Part shown: in pieces, positions 51,223 through 63,692 of the stretch
Layout of the letters: each line of letters starts with the position of its first letter
Position numbering within the stretch: position 1 is the first letter of the stretch
Source of the DNA: Guillardia theta CCMP2712
Lineage: Eukaryota; Cryptophyceae; Pyrenomonadales; Geminigeraceae
Reading direction: 5' to 3'
NCBI RefSeq assembly: GCF_000315625.1
Contig: NW_005434653.1
Coordinates: 416,417-480,416, forward strand
DNA: 64,000 nt
Made by a program: the position numbers and the translations under genes
The notes under the pieces: model-generated
What the model saw: only the letters and a program-made list of their open reading frames with translations
Database searches by the model: none
Told to the model about the DNA's origin: nothing

Positions 51223-54200
51223 ATGGCCCCGAAACATCAAGCAGATGCCATTGAAACATATTCGAGTGCCGATGATCTCCCTGACGTTGCAGCAGATTTT
51301 AGCCGCAGGACGAGCAGCAGCATGAACTGAAAACGCCCCATGAGCATAACAGGCTCAGGCTCCAACCTGCTCGCTCAGGTGCTGCTCGAGCGCGGGCACA
51401 GCTTCTCTCAGGTGCCCTCATCACCCCCATGGTGGAGGAGGGGAAGTGACGTGAAGACCTGCAGGAGGCTGGTGTGTCGGACCTTTCGCAGCTGATCTCG
51501 AAATGTGAGCTGCTCTGTGAGACCCTGAGGAGGCAGGAGGGTCACCCACAAGGTCGGCAGATGGGAGATGGAGCGATGGCGCTGACATGTGTCGGCAGGA
51601 CGGGGGGAGGGGAGGGGAGCGCGAGACGAGTTTGACAGGTGGCTCGGGCGATGTCAGGACATAGCCCGGAGTGTGCAGGATGAATCGAGGAGGATGCAAG
51701 ATAGAATGAGCATCGCCGAGCATCAGCGGCAGGGCAGGCGGTCGTGGCTAGAGGAGAAGAGGAGCAAGCAGCTCAAGACTATGAGCCTTGCTGGGAAAGT
51801 TTGGAGCAGGTGGATGGAGACTGCTGCGCTCTCAAGGGAGGTCAGGATCTTCTCGAGGAGAGAGATCGCGATGGGGAGGTCGGAGCTCCAGACAAGGTGG
51901 GTGATGAGGGAGAGGAAGAGAGGGACGATGCTGTGGTGGCTTCACGTGGCGAGGACAAAGCGGGAGAGGAGGGAGGAGCTTCTTCGACAGACTCTCTCCC
52001 TGAAAGTGAGGGAGTCAAAGACCAAGTGCTTCTACATCTCAAGGCTCTTCTTTCACGGCTGGACGGAGCTGGTGGTGTCGTGCAAGTACAGCAGGAGGGT
52101 TGTGTCTGCTGTGCTGCGGAAGAGGAGGATGAATGTGTTGAGGGCTGTGCTCGAGGAGTGGTTGGACCATGTCAACGACGCAGTTGGCTTCTTTGCTGTG
52201 AAGAGATTCTTCGATGGGGATGGGAAGCTGATGAGATGTCGACCTGGTAGGACAACTTCACTCTCCTCGCTGATCTTGACGCCTCCTCGCAGTCGGGCTT
52301 CATCTCTCTGACGCGGCGGTGGAGGAGGCACACGATCGAAGCGCAGGAGGTGAGAAGAGATGCTGCTGCAGCTGCAACGAGGCTGACGAGCTGTGCCAGT
52401 CGAGCGCTCTGGCAAGGCAGAGACAAGCCCGCTGGAGATGTCATGGAGGGCATGCCGGCTGAGTTGGGTAACAGCAAGGGCATGCAAGGAAGCGCCAGTG
52501 ACGCGTTGCTGCTGCCTTGCAGGCGCTCATGTCGCGGAGGTGGGAGGAGAAGATCAGGCTGGTCAAGATGGTAGTGGTGATGTTAGCTGTGTGGCTAGGA
52601 GCACCTGCTGGTGACCTGCTGGGGGTTGACAGGTGTGCAAGTGGAGCTTCTGCGTGCGGGAGAGGTGAGTGTTTCGAAATCTCTGCAAGCAATTTTCAAA
52701 TTCTCTGCAGCAAACTTCGGGCCGAGCAAGAGATTACAGGTACTTGACATCCCTTGCGTTGAACCGACTGATTTCCGTGCTTTTCATCGTCCAGGAGCTG
52801 CGGCAGCGTGCTATGCATCCGAGTAGAAGAGGAGGAGGGAGGAGAGAGGAGGGAGGAGGGAGGAGGGAGGAGAGGCCCGGGAGGAGTAAGAAGGAGCTGC
52901 GGAGGAGGGGGGGGGAGTAGAAGGAGGATGGGGGAGAAAGAAATGCTCTGATTGGCTTCTCAGTTTGAACGTCAAACACTGCAAGAAGTTGAAGAAGTGC
53001 TCTCTTGTTCAACTTGTCGCCCATCGATGGTACAGGCAAGAGCAGCGATGAATTCTGAGGCTTTGACTGACTTCTTGTCAGATCGTACTGGACGCAGGCA
53101 GCGAGGAGGAGGTGAAGGGGGTGGGAGGAGGTCACAGACGCCACTGACGCTTGTCGGACTCTCAAGGTGGATCCTGTCTCAGTGTCTCTTGGCCATGAGG
53201 AGGCTGGAGAGAGTTCAGAGGTGACGCTCCTGCCAACATGCTCCCGCACGCGCTCATATCATCCCCCAGGGTCGTCAAGTCCTGCGCTGCTGGCCGACGG
53301 GACAGGTCGTACATGCAGAGGAGGTGCGTGCGATCCCAGGATGACAGCCGGGCAGGAGCATGCGGATGGTGCTGCAGGTGTGGGAGGTGTCGCTAGCGCT
53401 GTCCAGGCACGAGAAGGCTTCTGATCAGTGAGCCCTGCGGCCCTCGGGGCTGGCGCGCGCGGCCCTGACGCTGCCGGCCAGGCTGACCAGCGAGCTGCGA
53501 ACGGTGAGCTCGAGGCGGGACGAGCTTGTTGCGGAGAGGGACCAGAGCATCTCGGAGGTGCAAGACGCTTGTCGGGAGCAGGTGGACACTGGAGGCTCCT
53601 GCTTGCCCGGCCCCTTGACTTGTGGATCAGGTCGGCACCCTTGAACATGCTCTCAACTGCAGTGTGAAAGAGAACCAGCAGCTGCTCGAGGAGAACAAGG
53701 AAGGACAAGCTGCTGCTGCATGGTTGCCGCTGACTTGTGGATCAGAGCCTGTTGGAGGATTTGCAGAAGTGGACGGGGAGGATGGTGGAGAGAGGTGAGA
53801 AATGGAGGGAGAGCGATATAGAGACAGAAAAGGAGGAAGAGGAAGAAGAGGAGGAAGATCATGATGACGATGATAGGAACTATGATGATTTGGTAGAGGC
53901 ATCGATGACCATGATGCTTACGATGACAATGACGATGATTGAAATGAGGAGGAGGAGGAGGAGGAAATCAGAAAGAATAAGATGGAAATGATGCAGGTCA
54001 TCGAGCAATCCAAGAGAATCTGAGTCCGAGGAAGAAGAAGGTCTGCAAAGAAAACCTCTCCTGCTCTCAGACTGACTTGTGTCAAACAGAGCTTTCGCAG
54101 TAAGATGGAGCAGATCATCAATGCAAGTGACGATGAGAGGTCTTCCTCCTTCCTCCACCCGTCCTCCTTCTTCCTGCCTCCTTCCTGCCTCCTTCCTGCC

Positions 54201-54640
54201 TCCTTCCTCTCTAGTCGTCATCTCTTCCTCCTTCCACCTTCCACCTTCCTCCTTCCTCCTTTTCTAGTCGTCCTCGTCTCTTTCTCCGTCCTCTTGCGTC
54301 CTCCTCTCGCTGTCCACTTCTCTATCCTCTCTGAATCTTTCTTTCTGCCCCTCCTCCCGATCCCTGCTCCTTGTTTTCATCCTACTCTCAGCCATGTTTC
54401 CTCGTTTTTTCATCCTCATTGCCTTGTAATGCTCCTCTCCTTCCCGTCTGTCCTCTTCCCGTCTTCCTCTTCTCCTCTGTCCTCTCCGAACTTCTTCATC
54501 ACCATCGTCGTCTCTTCATCACATTTGCTCACCCTCCCTCCAGGACTTCGTTGCTCATCCACTACCTTCGAGTCTGCTTCGCCCATGAGACTCAAATCGA
54601 CAAGTTGAAAGCAAAACTCGCGGTTAGGACGATAGACCAT
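51223..54640 (+). CDS. Tryptophan-rich Sfi1-like / coiled-coil protein, exons partly resolved
   Basis: The likely start at 51223 gives MAPKHQADAIETYSSADDLP. Coding segments follow: LISKCELLCETLRRQE (about 51500), then a long exon about 51600-52230 with repeated W-centred helices (GKVWSRWMETAALSREV, GTMLWWLHVARTKRERREEL, RLFFHGWTELVVSCKYSRR, VLRAVLEEWLDHVND). Next come LTRRWRRHTIEAQEVRR, a segment around 52990-53210 with VGLSRWILSQCLLAMRRLE, and SRRDELVAERDQSISEVQD (about 53510). Spaced L-x-x-W-x-x-W/R helices are typical of Sfi1-type centrin-binding repeats of basal bodies and centrosomes. That role is inferred. Exon joins and the 3' end are not certain; an acidic microsatellite-derived segment near 53830 is probably intronic. 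Confidence 0.45.
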
Positions 54641-54691
54641 GTTTGAGTGTGTTGCGACAAACATGTTGACTGTGGTAGCAGACACAGAAAG

Positions 54692-55927
54692 ATGCAACGA
54701 AAGAAGAAAACGCAAGCACGAATGTCACGAATGCCCAGAAACCGCCCAGGTACAGCGACATTCCATCATCCTCAGTGTTCTTCCTACTTCCCAGCCTTGC
54801 CCATCGCTGTTTCACGGACCTCTCTTCCCTCCCATCCTCTCATCTCATCCCGCAGAGGAAACAAAGAAGCCGTCGGTCAACCTCGCAAGCACAAGGTCTC
54901 GACAGTCGCGACATCTGACCTCTAACGGCTCATCTCAACAGACTGCAAAGGATGTCAACGATCAGCCGAAGGCAAACTTCAAGTTCCGACAAAGACAGCT
55001 GGGTATGTTTGCAGTGTTCCAACATGTGAATCTGAGCGTGAAGATAGACAAAGAGAATTTGAAGCAGAACATGCAGCCTGCAAGAGAGAGGGATGATCTT
55101 TGTGACGACCGACCTCTCAACTTCCCGAACATATCAACAAGTGGGCTGTACAACTACCTGCTGACAAAGAGAAGAGAAGAGGTCCAAGGAGTCGCTGACG
55201 AACAAGCGATACCATGGACGATGCAGCTGCAACACGCGGACAGTCTAGGAGGAACAGGACAAAATGTGTCCGGTGAAAATCCCTCAATGACGATCATTCG
55301 CTCACTCACTTTGCCACCTGAAGTTGTGAGATCCTCCCACTTCTACCCTGTCCCTCCTGATCTCTACGGAACTCGACAAGTAATGTGCAGACTGATCGCC
55401 GAACTTCCACTGATGTCACTCTGCAGCGGCCGAGGAGCGCGTACGTGATGAGTGAAGGGATGCGAAGACGGTGGATACAGCATGAAAGGCAGGAGACGAC
55501 TGGTCTCGGCCTTCCAACGGCCGCAGTGCAGAAGTTGAGGGACAGGAGGCCAGTCGTAGTGAGCAAGCAAGTCAGTGACTATGAGGAAGCATCGGGCGAC
55601 TGTCGTGAGAACCATTTACTTGGAATGAGCAGTAGGACTGACTTCATTCCAGGTCCTGAAACTAAAGAATATCATCATCCGATCCCATCGATCCGATTGA
55701 ATGTGAATGCTGCGTTCGCCATGCTCGCACTTAGAAGTTACTGACTCTTGTCTTGCCGGCTGTTCCAACAGAACGAAGAGGCCAACCAAGGATTCATAGA
55801 TGTCCCTCAAGACATACAAGAGTTCTTCCAGTCTTGTGCCAGTGAGGCATCGGCGCTCCTCTCTGCTCCAAGTCATCTTGTCGCAGGTTACGATAGAAAA
55901 GTTGAACGGGCTATGAGCGGCGAATAA
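54692..55927 (+). CDS. Unrecognised 337-aa protein
   Basis: Exons 54692-54749, 54856-55379, 55427-55702 and 55772-55927, with consistent phases and introns of 106, 47 and 69 bp. The protein starts MQRKKKTQARMSRM, basic and nuclear-signal-like. It then has KANFKFRQRQLGMFAVFQHV, a helical middle (SGLYNYLLTKRREEVQGV), SAYVMSEGMRRRWIQHERQE and an acidic end, IDVPQDIQEFFQSCASEASA. No domain is recognised. Upstream exons are possible (a coding-like fragment ETQIDKLKAKLA lies at about 54590), in which case it would be the C-terminal part of the preceding gene. No splice phase that joins them was found. Confidence 0.5.
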
Positions 55928-56380
55928 CAATCGGAATGCATCCATCCTCCGTCTTCGTTCGCTCCTCCCCCTCCTCCTCTCCCCTCTTCCATCCCTCCGC
56001 CACATGTACATGTCCACTCCCGCCCTTCTGCCCCTCTTCCTTGCCCCCTCAGATGCGCAGAGTTCGTCGGATAGCAGGGCTCGAAGGAGACGACTTGGCG
56101 CTGCCGCTTGTCGGTGTATCCTGGAGGGGCCAACGTCAGACGGAGCAGCTGAGAGTGGAGCGGAGCAGCTGGGAGCGGAGCGGAGCGAGCGGAGGGGAAA
56201 GGGGCGAGAGGGATTACCGAAGGTGATCTGTGCTTGGACGAGGGAAGTGCTGTGGACGCGTCAGCAACGTGCTGGGTAAGAGCTGGGGAGGGCTGACCGT
56301 CGGATCTAGAGGACATTCTGCGGTAGGGAGGACCTTTCACGGCTGCTCGCTACCGATCGCGTCATCAGAGCTCTCCCTGG

Positions 56381-57052
56381 TCAGCCACCTCTTACCAGTT
56401 TGTTGGCCAAGTTGCTGTGGCCTTGCATGTCCGCTAGCTGCGCGGCTGTGAAGCCTTCGGCGGTCTTGCTGCTCATTGACCGTCACAGAGCAGAAAGCGG
56501 AGGCGGCAGACTCACATGGTAGCGTCAGCACCGTGATGGAGCATGACGTCGACAGCCTCTGCGCTGCCATGATAGCTTGCGACGTGAATGGGCTGGCGAT
56601 TCGAATGACTGACAGCAGGATGTAGGGACTGAGTTACCGCATATCCATCGCCATCAAGGAAATTCAGATAGACAAATCCTCCAAGATGCTCGCCTGCTCG
56701 CGATGTAAGAAAGTTGAAACATTTCGGTAAAATGTCACATAAATGATTTATCCCCTCGGCATAGTCTTGAGCAGCGTACTCATAGACTTTGAGCTTTACA
56801 GCATCTTTCTGTGGGATGAGAACAGCATTAGCTTGATTCATACACTCAGAAGTGAAAGACAATGCACATCACATGGGACCAAAGCTTCATCTTCTTTGTG
56901 ATCAGCCTCTCTTGCTCGGTCGTCGTGTTTGCTCCCCTCACAGGTCGTCTGACATTCTCCTCCATGTGGCAACACTTGTGAAAGATTTCTGTCGTCTGCC
57001 ATGTCGGCATCCTCCCGTCCTCTCCCGGCATGCACGACAAAGCTACCCCCAT
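56381..57052 (-). CDS. Ankyrin-repeat protein with N-myristoylation-like start (186 aa)
   Basis: Exons complement(56381-56468, 56516-56808, 56873-57052). The N-terminus MGVALSCMPGEDG fits the myristoylation consensus (G2, S6) with Cys7 as a possible palmitoylation site, so membrane attachment is likely. The middle includes DAVKLKVYEYAAQDYAEG and AGEHLGGFVYLNFLDGDGY. One and a half ankyrin repeats follow: RQPIHVASYHGSAEAVDVML, HHGADATIKT, AEGFTAAQLADMQGHSNLA. A strong donor-like CTG|GTAAGA sits 10 bp before the stop at 56381, so a further exon to the left may replace the last five residues. Function unknown beyond protein binding. Confidence 0.65.
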
Positions 57053-57356
57053 GCCGCCAAACTTCGGAGTCGGCCTGAGGTACGGTCAAGGCGATGTATC
57101 GGGCCTATCGAGGACAGCAAATGTTCATCTACTCGATATTTAAAGAAAAAAATTCTCTGACCTTCAACTTTTACTAAAAGATACCTGAGGGGAGCTCATT
57201 GTTGTGAATCAAAGTATTCTTCAAAGTTGGAGTATTGCTTGATATTTTTCATTTATATTTCAAAATTTAAAGATACTATTTGAAAGGAAAAAGTTGAAGT
57301 TGAACCCACTTTACCTGAAAGAGCGAAGGCAGTTTGGTCTTAGGAGGGCCGGTGCT
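57053..57356. promoter_or_regulatory. Divergent upstream region, AT-rich
   Basis: About 300 bp between the ankyrin gene (minus) and the NT-C2 gene (plus). 57140-57300 is AT-rich. Position implies two promoters. No specific element was recognised. Confidence 0.35.
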
Positions 57357-60089
57357 ATGGCAGCCCAAGGAAAGCGCCGCGTGACAATGCTGTGTGAAAT
57401 CGAGGTGAGTGAACGTAACTCGGGTGATCTGAGAATGTTTCTGCACATGATCGTCATATCCTTCATCCTCCTTCTCCTCAAGACTGCATTGCGTGAGAAA
57501 CCTCTGCAGATAGAACGGGTGGAGGCAGCTCACGTTTCAGACGGCAGCCACATCCTGCTATCCGTCTCGAGAGGTAGTCAGATGCAAGAGACACTTCCGA
57601 CTTATGGCGATTATGGCAGGAGCTATTGCTGCTTCCACGACGCCCATGAAGGCGATCGGTACTGCAAACGCTGAAGTCGATGCACGGTAACGGCAGGAGC
57701 AGGTGGGATCTGCTATGGGGAGAAGAGAGCAAGGATGCGATTTGTGGTCAACCTTGACGGGGAACAGGATAGCAAGAAAGACTTCAAGTTGTCGGTGAGC
57801 TCAATACCAGTCGTGATCGATCCTATCTGATTGCTGTTGTTCAGGCGAAACAAGTGCGAGTCAATCGACGTGGCAAGAGTGAAGTAGAGAAATCCCTCGG
57901 ACACGTTTACTTGAACACAAGTGATCTTGTCTCTGAATCCACGAGTCGCAATTACAAATGGAAGATTGTTGGGAAGCGATCTCCACCCGATCACTTCGTC
58001 CAGGTCCATGCATCGACAAGCGCTAGTTATGTCAAGGAGAAGGCAACTCATGGTATCAGTGAAGATTCAGAAATATCTGAAGTGAGCAGCCAAAGTGAGA
58101 CTGAAGAGACAGGTATCGAACTCAAACTCATGGCTCCTACAACAGTTCTCACTTTGGGACATGCAGGGGTAACGGAGATCAAAACTTCGACTGATTTCCT
58201 TCACAGCTCGCTGACATATCCGTCACCAAACTCTATGCCTCTTGACTTCGAGACCATGATGAACTCAATGGCTGCTTCGACTCCAGAGCCGACTCCCTAC
58301 AGCAGAAGCGAGAGCTACCTTGATAGCGTCTCCCCCCAGAGCCGCTCCGATGACAACAACTCTCCCTTGAACATACATGAGAAGACCTTCAAGAAATATG
58401 TACTTGTGCGTGAACTCACTCCAAGCTTCTGACACCTTCTCATCAGCAACAGAGTTTCAGCAAAACCTGCGAGCGAGCGAAATTTGACATCCTAAACACC
58501 GCCAGGTACTTGCTTGTTCCGTTTGCAAACTCCCTTGGTGTCTGAAGGTAGAAAAACTACAGCAAACTTCAAATACAAATTAACAGTGGGACGTGCGAGC
58601 GATCAACTTCACCTGCGACCGGTTGTGACATCGCAAATGCTGGAACAGTAGGGAGTGATCGTTCGGCCTCAAGTATGGATAAGGACGTTTTCAAGCTCAT
58701 GACAGAGCAATTCAATGAACTTGAGATCACTTTGAAACAGATCTCATCGGAACTACTTGATCGTCAGATCAAGCTGCAGAAACATCCTCCGATGTTGTCA
58801 GCAAAGGAATCAGCCATCATTGAAAGCGCAATAGTGCAGGAGCTCAAGGTCGACCTTGTTAGTGCTCGGGGTACTGCCCGGGATTTGGAGCTGGAACTCC
58901 GCAGTATTGTAGAGCAACAGTCAGCACGACACTTCAGTGCCGCCAATATCGCACAGTTCTTCAAAGAGTTCGAGGTATTCTTCCTTGCCATCGACGTTAT
59001 CGTGAGGAACCTCCAAGAAACCGTGCTTGGTTTGTCTTCAAGACAAGTTCTGCAGTCTGAACCGCCTCCTGCCCTGGGGTTGAACAAGACGATTGAGAAC
59101 AATATCATTGAGAACAAGAAAATAGAAAAGGACCCGTCACCATCTGAAGACCAATTTTCAAACTTTGACGCGAATCCTTCAGGCCATGTGGAATACATTC
59201 TATCAGAAGATAGGAAGGAAGAACAGAGGACATCTGTGACCTTGATGGAAGAAACCTCTGCCTCCCACAACAGGCCGGACCATGACGTGCAACCTGAGAG
59301 GATCAGAGAGCTCGAGAAGGAGGTTGAACGATTGAAGAAGCTCTTGGACGTCGAGGCTCAGGTTTCCAAGAGCAGGAGGGACCAGGTGACCAGCAGTTGC
59401 TCCTTCAACCCCTCCCCTCTGATCATGCCCCACAAAGTTGAACGATGCCGTCGACAAGCGTCGGGGGCTTGAAGGAAGCGCGAAGCAGCTGGAGACTGAG
59501 CTGGAGGACGCCAGGGACAAGAATGCAGACATGCTGAAGCTGATACAGACATTGGTCGATGAGAAACAGGCAGCTCAGCAGCTCTGTTGGGAGAAGGTGA
59601 TGACATTTACATGACAAATACATTTACATGACAGTTACATTACAATCATCCCGATAGTCACCGTGACGACTTTGTGGTAGGTTGAAGATGAGGTCTACCA
59701 GTATCACCAAGACATCATACAACAAGTACCTCGCCCGTGTTGACCGCTGCTAGCAACTGAGACGTGTGCAGTTGATAGACGCGAGGATGAAGCATGCGGA
59801 GGCCTCTACTTTGCTCCTTGAGGTCAAACGGCAGAATCATGTATACAGGGGGAAAATGCAAAAGGTGTTGCAGACATGCTGTTTGCTAAAATCAAAAGTT
59901 TCTGACATGCTTGCGAACAGATGAAGGAGAAATTGACGGATTTAGAAGTACAACATTGCAATGTACGAATGATGTTGCTGCAAGGCTGTCCGATCTAATC
60001 ATGGCTGGTTCCAGGCCAACTTGAAACATGAAGGGGGGAGGCGATCCTTGAGAAGATTTGGAAAGACAATATTTGGAATGAAGGAATGA
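57357..60089 (+). CDS. NT-C2-like, coiled-coil protein (685 aa)
   Basis: Eleven exons: 57357-57404, 57483-57573, 57697-57794, 57845-58399, 58453-58505, 58587-59385, 59438-59596, 59681-59725, 59772-59864, 59921-59962, 60015-60089; all phases agree. The first 160 residues resemble the N-terminal C2 fold of EEIG1/EHBP1-type proteins: a strand pair around ERVEAAHVSDG/SHILLSVSR, then ARMRFVVNLDGEQDSKKDFK and SLGHVYLNTSDLV, then a K-W strand. A serine-rich linker follows, then coiled coil (LMTEQFNELEITLKQISSEL; RIRELEKEVERLKKLLDVEA; RRGLEGSAKQLETELEDARD). The C-terminus RRSLRRFGKTIFGMKE is basic. Likely a membrane- or cytoskeleton-linked scaffold. The exon 2-3 join is the weakest. If the 52-bp last intron is not used, translation stops at 59996. 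Confidence 0.6.
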
Positions 60090-60098
60090 AACTCGTCC

Positions 60099-60736
60099 TC
60101 AAAACAGACATCTACAAGTCAAACTCCTTAACCAAGAAAACGTTGTATTGCTACTGGGCGGAGGCTCAATTTCTGCCGGATCCTCCTCAATTACCTTGGC
60201 CGATTCCTTACAGAAAATCAGCTAAGGAAGGAACGAGCACAGAGCACGCTCACACTCGAAATCAGAGGGATTCTCTCTACCGTCTCGGGATTTTCTGCGT
60301 TGTGATTGAGCTCAGAAAGCTCTACTTCACGCTCTTGCCGGGCAACCTGGACATCTGGACAGCCATCTCTATCAGCAGCTGGAGCTAGGACGCATTCTCC
60401 TTACCTTCGTAGCCTCTCTTCGCCTGGGATCGGGCAAGGAGCTGGGTCAGAAAGCTCAGGTGCTCGGAGGAATCCTGCAAGATCCCTGATGAATCTTCGA
60501 CTGGAGGAGGAGCTGCTTTCAAACGAGCTCGAACCCCTCCCTCGCGCAAGCTGGGCAGAAACTTTAGATGCACTCCCCCTCGCCGTGTTTGCCTACCTTT
60601 CATCCCCAGGTTTTGGCGCGGCCTTCTTCTTTGGGAGAAAATCTTTCAACTGGCCGAAGCTCCCGTCGAGCTTTATGCATTCTGACACACTCGTTCCCTC
60701 CGAAGGCTGAACTTCGCTTTCCACATCTATCTCCAT
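60099..60736 (-). CDS. Small unrecognised acidic protein (160 aa)
   Basis: Exons complement(60099-60221, 60281-60354, 60405-60550, 60597-60736), introns of 46, 50 and 59 bp, phases consistent. It starts MEIDVESEVQPSEG, then CIKLDGSFGQLKDFLPKKKA, APPPVEDSSGILQDSSEHLS, FLTQLLARSQAKRGYEDVQV, a charged helix (ARQEREVELSELNHNAEN) and CKESAKVIEEDPAEIEPPPS. It has no signal peptide or membrane helix. I do not recognise the family. The gene is tail to tail with the NT-C2 gene, with nine bases between the stop codons. Confidence 0.55.
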
Positions 60737-61253
60737 CTCCTCCTCATCCGATAAATGATGTTGACTTGGGGCTCACGCTCTTTCGTTGTCAATGTCTCTC
60801 ATTCTCTTGTCTTGTGCCTCCGAGTGCCCTTGTTTCCGTTTCCACCCCCCCCCCTGTCCTGTTCTGTCCTGCCCTCTCCAGTCCTCTCCTCTCTCCTATC
60901 CTATCCTATCCTATCCTTTCTCGTCTCGTCTCCTCTCCTCTCCTCTCCTCTCCTCTTCTCCTCCCTCGTCTCCTCTTTCTCCTGCTCAAGTCTCCTTGCA
61001 ATAAAACAAAAAAAGAAAAAGTGTCTGTAAAATGTTTATAACGGAAATAACGGATTGTTCGTTGAGCGGTTGAGGGAGGAGATCTGAAGCAAGAGACCAA
61101 GAGAGGAGAGAAGAGAGAAGAGACTAGAGGAAGGAGAGAGAGGGAGGAGAGAGGGAGGAGAGAAGAAGCGAGGAGAGAGAGAGAAGAAAGACGAACAGAG
61201 GGATACAATAGTGATGGGAGTACCAGGGAAGTAGAGCAATCGGTGACTCTATC
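60737..61253. other. Divergent intergenic region, pyrimidine- then purine-rich
   Basis: 60855-60985 holds TCCTG, CCTAT and CTCCT repeats. 61070-61190 is GAGAGGAGA-rich. This is the shared upstream region of the small acidic gene and TTC29. Nothing else is supported. Confidence 0.4.
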
Positions 61254-63097
61254 ATGCCTGGGAAGGATGGAGAGAGCGAATCGATCGCAGACAAGTACTT
61301 TGTCTGCACAGAATGCCTGGTGGAAGGAAACGTGCAGAGCTTCGTAGATCTCTTCTACCTTACTCACTCTCAAGACGCCGCCAAGGAGCAGTCGCAGCAG
61401 CAGCAGCAGCAGCAGAGCCAACAGCAGGCATTGAATGAAGAAAGCACAACGAGTTTCGCCACGTATGATGTCTTGCAGTTCCTCAAGAACAAGCTGACGG
61501 AGGCGGAGGTGGCACAGCGGGAGGGAGGATACGACATCGTCTTCGAGTCGTTCATGGAGACAGCTAGGCACTTCAAGAGCAAGTCGGACCACAAGAGGGT
61601 TATCTACTTCCTCACAAAGTGCCTTGAGGTCGCCAGGCTGTCACAGGATGTTGCGAGGGAGGCAGAGGCGAACGAGATGCTGGGGCTGACCAAGGAGGAG
61701 ATGGGGCAGCTCAAGGAGGCGATACAGTACCACGAGGCGCACAGGGACCTTGTCTCTTCCTACGGGAGGGAGATGACCGACCAGGCAGGGCACAACCTGA
61801 TCCGAGCATACCGGCGGCTGGCGGAGGAGCTGCAGAAGCAGGGGGATGTCGAAGGTTCCATCATGTACTTCCAGAAGAGCCTCAAGTCTGCCATAGACAT
61901 CAACGACCAGGAGGAGGAGGGGAAGTCGTACCGGCTGCTGGGATCGGCGTACCTGCTGCTGCAGGATTACGAGCTGTCGGCGTCCAACTTCCACAAGTTC
62001 CTGAGCATCTGCCAGGAGACGCAGGACAGAGTGTCGGAGGGGCTCGCATGCTCGCACCTGGCGACCGCGTACGAGGCGAAGGGGGACAGAGCGTCGTCGA
62101 TCAAGTTCCTGGAGGAGTATTACGAGATTGCACTGTCGACCGGGGAGCTGAACTCGCAGCGAGAGGCTTGCGGAAGGTGGGAGGAGGGTGAGGGTGCAGG
62201 GAGGAGGAGAAGATGGAGGGCGAAAGAGGAATGGAGAAGGAGGGGCAAGGTGGGGGGCAAGGGGAGAGAAGGGGAACGGGCAGGGGGAGGGGGGAGGGAA
62301 GGACGGGTTTCAGAAAGGAGGGGAGGGGAAGGTTGGGAGGGGAGGAGGGAGGAGAATGGGGGGGAGAGGAAGAGAGGGGAATCGATTTGACAGCACATGA
62401 CAAGGTTGGGGATTATCTTCAATGCGGCCGCAGACTTCAATCGGTCGGTGGAGTATTTCACGAAAGCGTTTGAAAGTGAGAGGAGAGGAGGAGAAGCCGT
62501 AGCTGTAAATTGACGCTCCTTCTGCTCAGTCTCGCGCTCCCTTGGGGATAAAAAGGCCATCGACGTTGATAGGTATATCCCCGCTATATACCCGCTCTCC
62601 CTTGCTCTGGGTTCTTCTGCTCCTTATTCCCTTCCCTGCATCTCCTCCCCCCCCCTTACGTCTTCTTTCCTCTTTCATTCAGCCTTGTTAGTTGTCTTGA
62701 ACTGCTACCTCGCGCGATAGCTAGTTCTCTTCTTCCTCTCTCCCCCGTACTGTTCTCCCCTTGCCAGCTCTCGTCCTTGTCTGCTTCCTCAGTTTCGTGC
62801 AGAGTCAACCTGGGCATAGCACGAGGATGCGCGAAGCAGAAAGACTACATCAGGGTGAGAGGAGGAAGAGGGAAAGTTGGGTGAAGAGGAGGAGGAGGAG
62901 GAGGAGGAGGAGGAGGAGGAGGAGGAGGAGGAGGAGCTTGAAGGAGATCAGGAGGAGGAGGGGAGGACGGTTGAGGGAGAAGAGAGGGGGGAGCAGAGGA
63001 GGTGAAGGTGGTTTGACCTGTACCTCAGGTTGTCAACTCAGAGTTCACCTCCCTTATGAGCTGGAAAAGTCGCCGGATCCCCTTCGAGCGAGAGTGA
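61254..63097 (+). CDS. TTC29: TTC29-like TPR protein, ciliary (385 aa)
   Basis: Exons 61254-62176, 62405-62475, 62530-62572, 62803-62854 and 63029-63097, phases consistent. After a polyglutamine stretch (residues about 44-60) the protein aligns along its length with TTC29: an N-terminal SFVDLFYLTHSQDAAKE segment, YDVLQFLKNKLTEAEVAQRE, TPR units (NEMLGLTKEEMGQLKEAIQY; SYRLLGSAYLLLQDYELSAS; CSHLATAYEAKGDRASSIKF; GRLGIIFNAAADFNRSVEYF) and the hallmark C-terminus NLGIARGCAKQKDYIRVVNS then LMSWKSRR. TTC29 is an axonemal protein linked to dynein and intraflagellar transport, so the organism is expected to be flagellated. The start is the first in-frame ATG after purine-rich DNA. Polyglutamine is encoded by CAG repeats. 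Confidence 0.85.
62889..62938 (+). repeat. (GGA)n microsatellite in TTC29 intron
   Basis: About 16 AGG/GGA triplets in the last intron of TTC29, just after the donor at 62855. The read-through frame gives polyarginine. Confidence 0.85.
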
Positions 63098-63316
63098 GCG
63101 AGGAAGGAGGGGAGGAGATGAGAGCGGGAGAGAAGAGAGAGTGGACAAGGGAGAAGAGGAAAGGGAGAGAGGAGGGAGAGGAGGTGAGAAAAGAGAGGAG
63201 GAGAACTTTGGGGATGTGGGTTTTCTTTTCTGTGGGCTAACTTAATCCTTTCAATCTACACGAGAAAGTATCTACCTCCACCCTCCTTTCCATGCCACTA
63301 CCCCTCCTCCCGCTCC

Positions 63317-63630
63317 TCATGCGCGAAGGTTCTGGAAGCAGCCGGTGGCGTTGACGGCTGTTATCCTCCTCGTGTCCTCCCCACTCGCCTCCTCCTGCAG
63401 TAGCGCAAGGTCGCCGATCTGTCCCGGCATGCTCCATCTCCCTCTCCCTCGCTGCTTCTTCCCGGACTTGGACAGGCTGGGGATGTTGGACTCGATCGCA
63501 TGCTCGCGGAGCTGAGCGAGAGCCGAGCGCCGAGAGTCGTCTCCATCCTTCTTGTCCTTGTCCCTCCTCTCTGAGAACTTGGGGATCTTCGACTGAGAGG
63601 GAGAGATCCCCGACTGAAAGCTGGTTAGAA

Positions 63631-63692
<62 letters not shown>

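Noticed and set aside
60355-60404. 26-bp intron in the small acidic gene
   Set aside because: A downstream acceptor gives a 50-bp intron, the usual size here, with the same frame.
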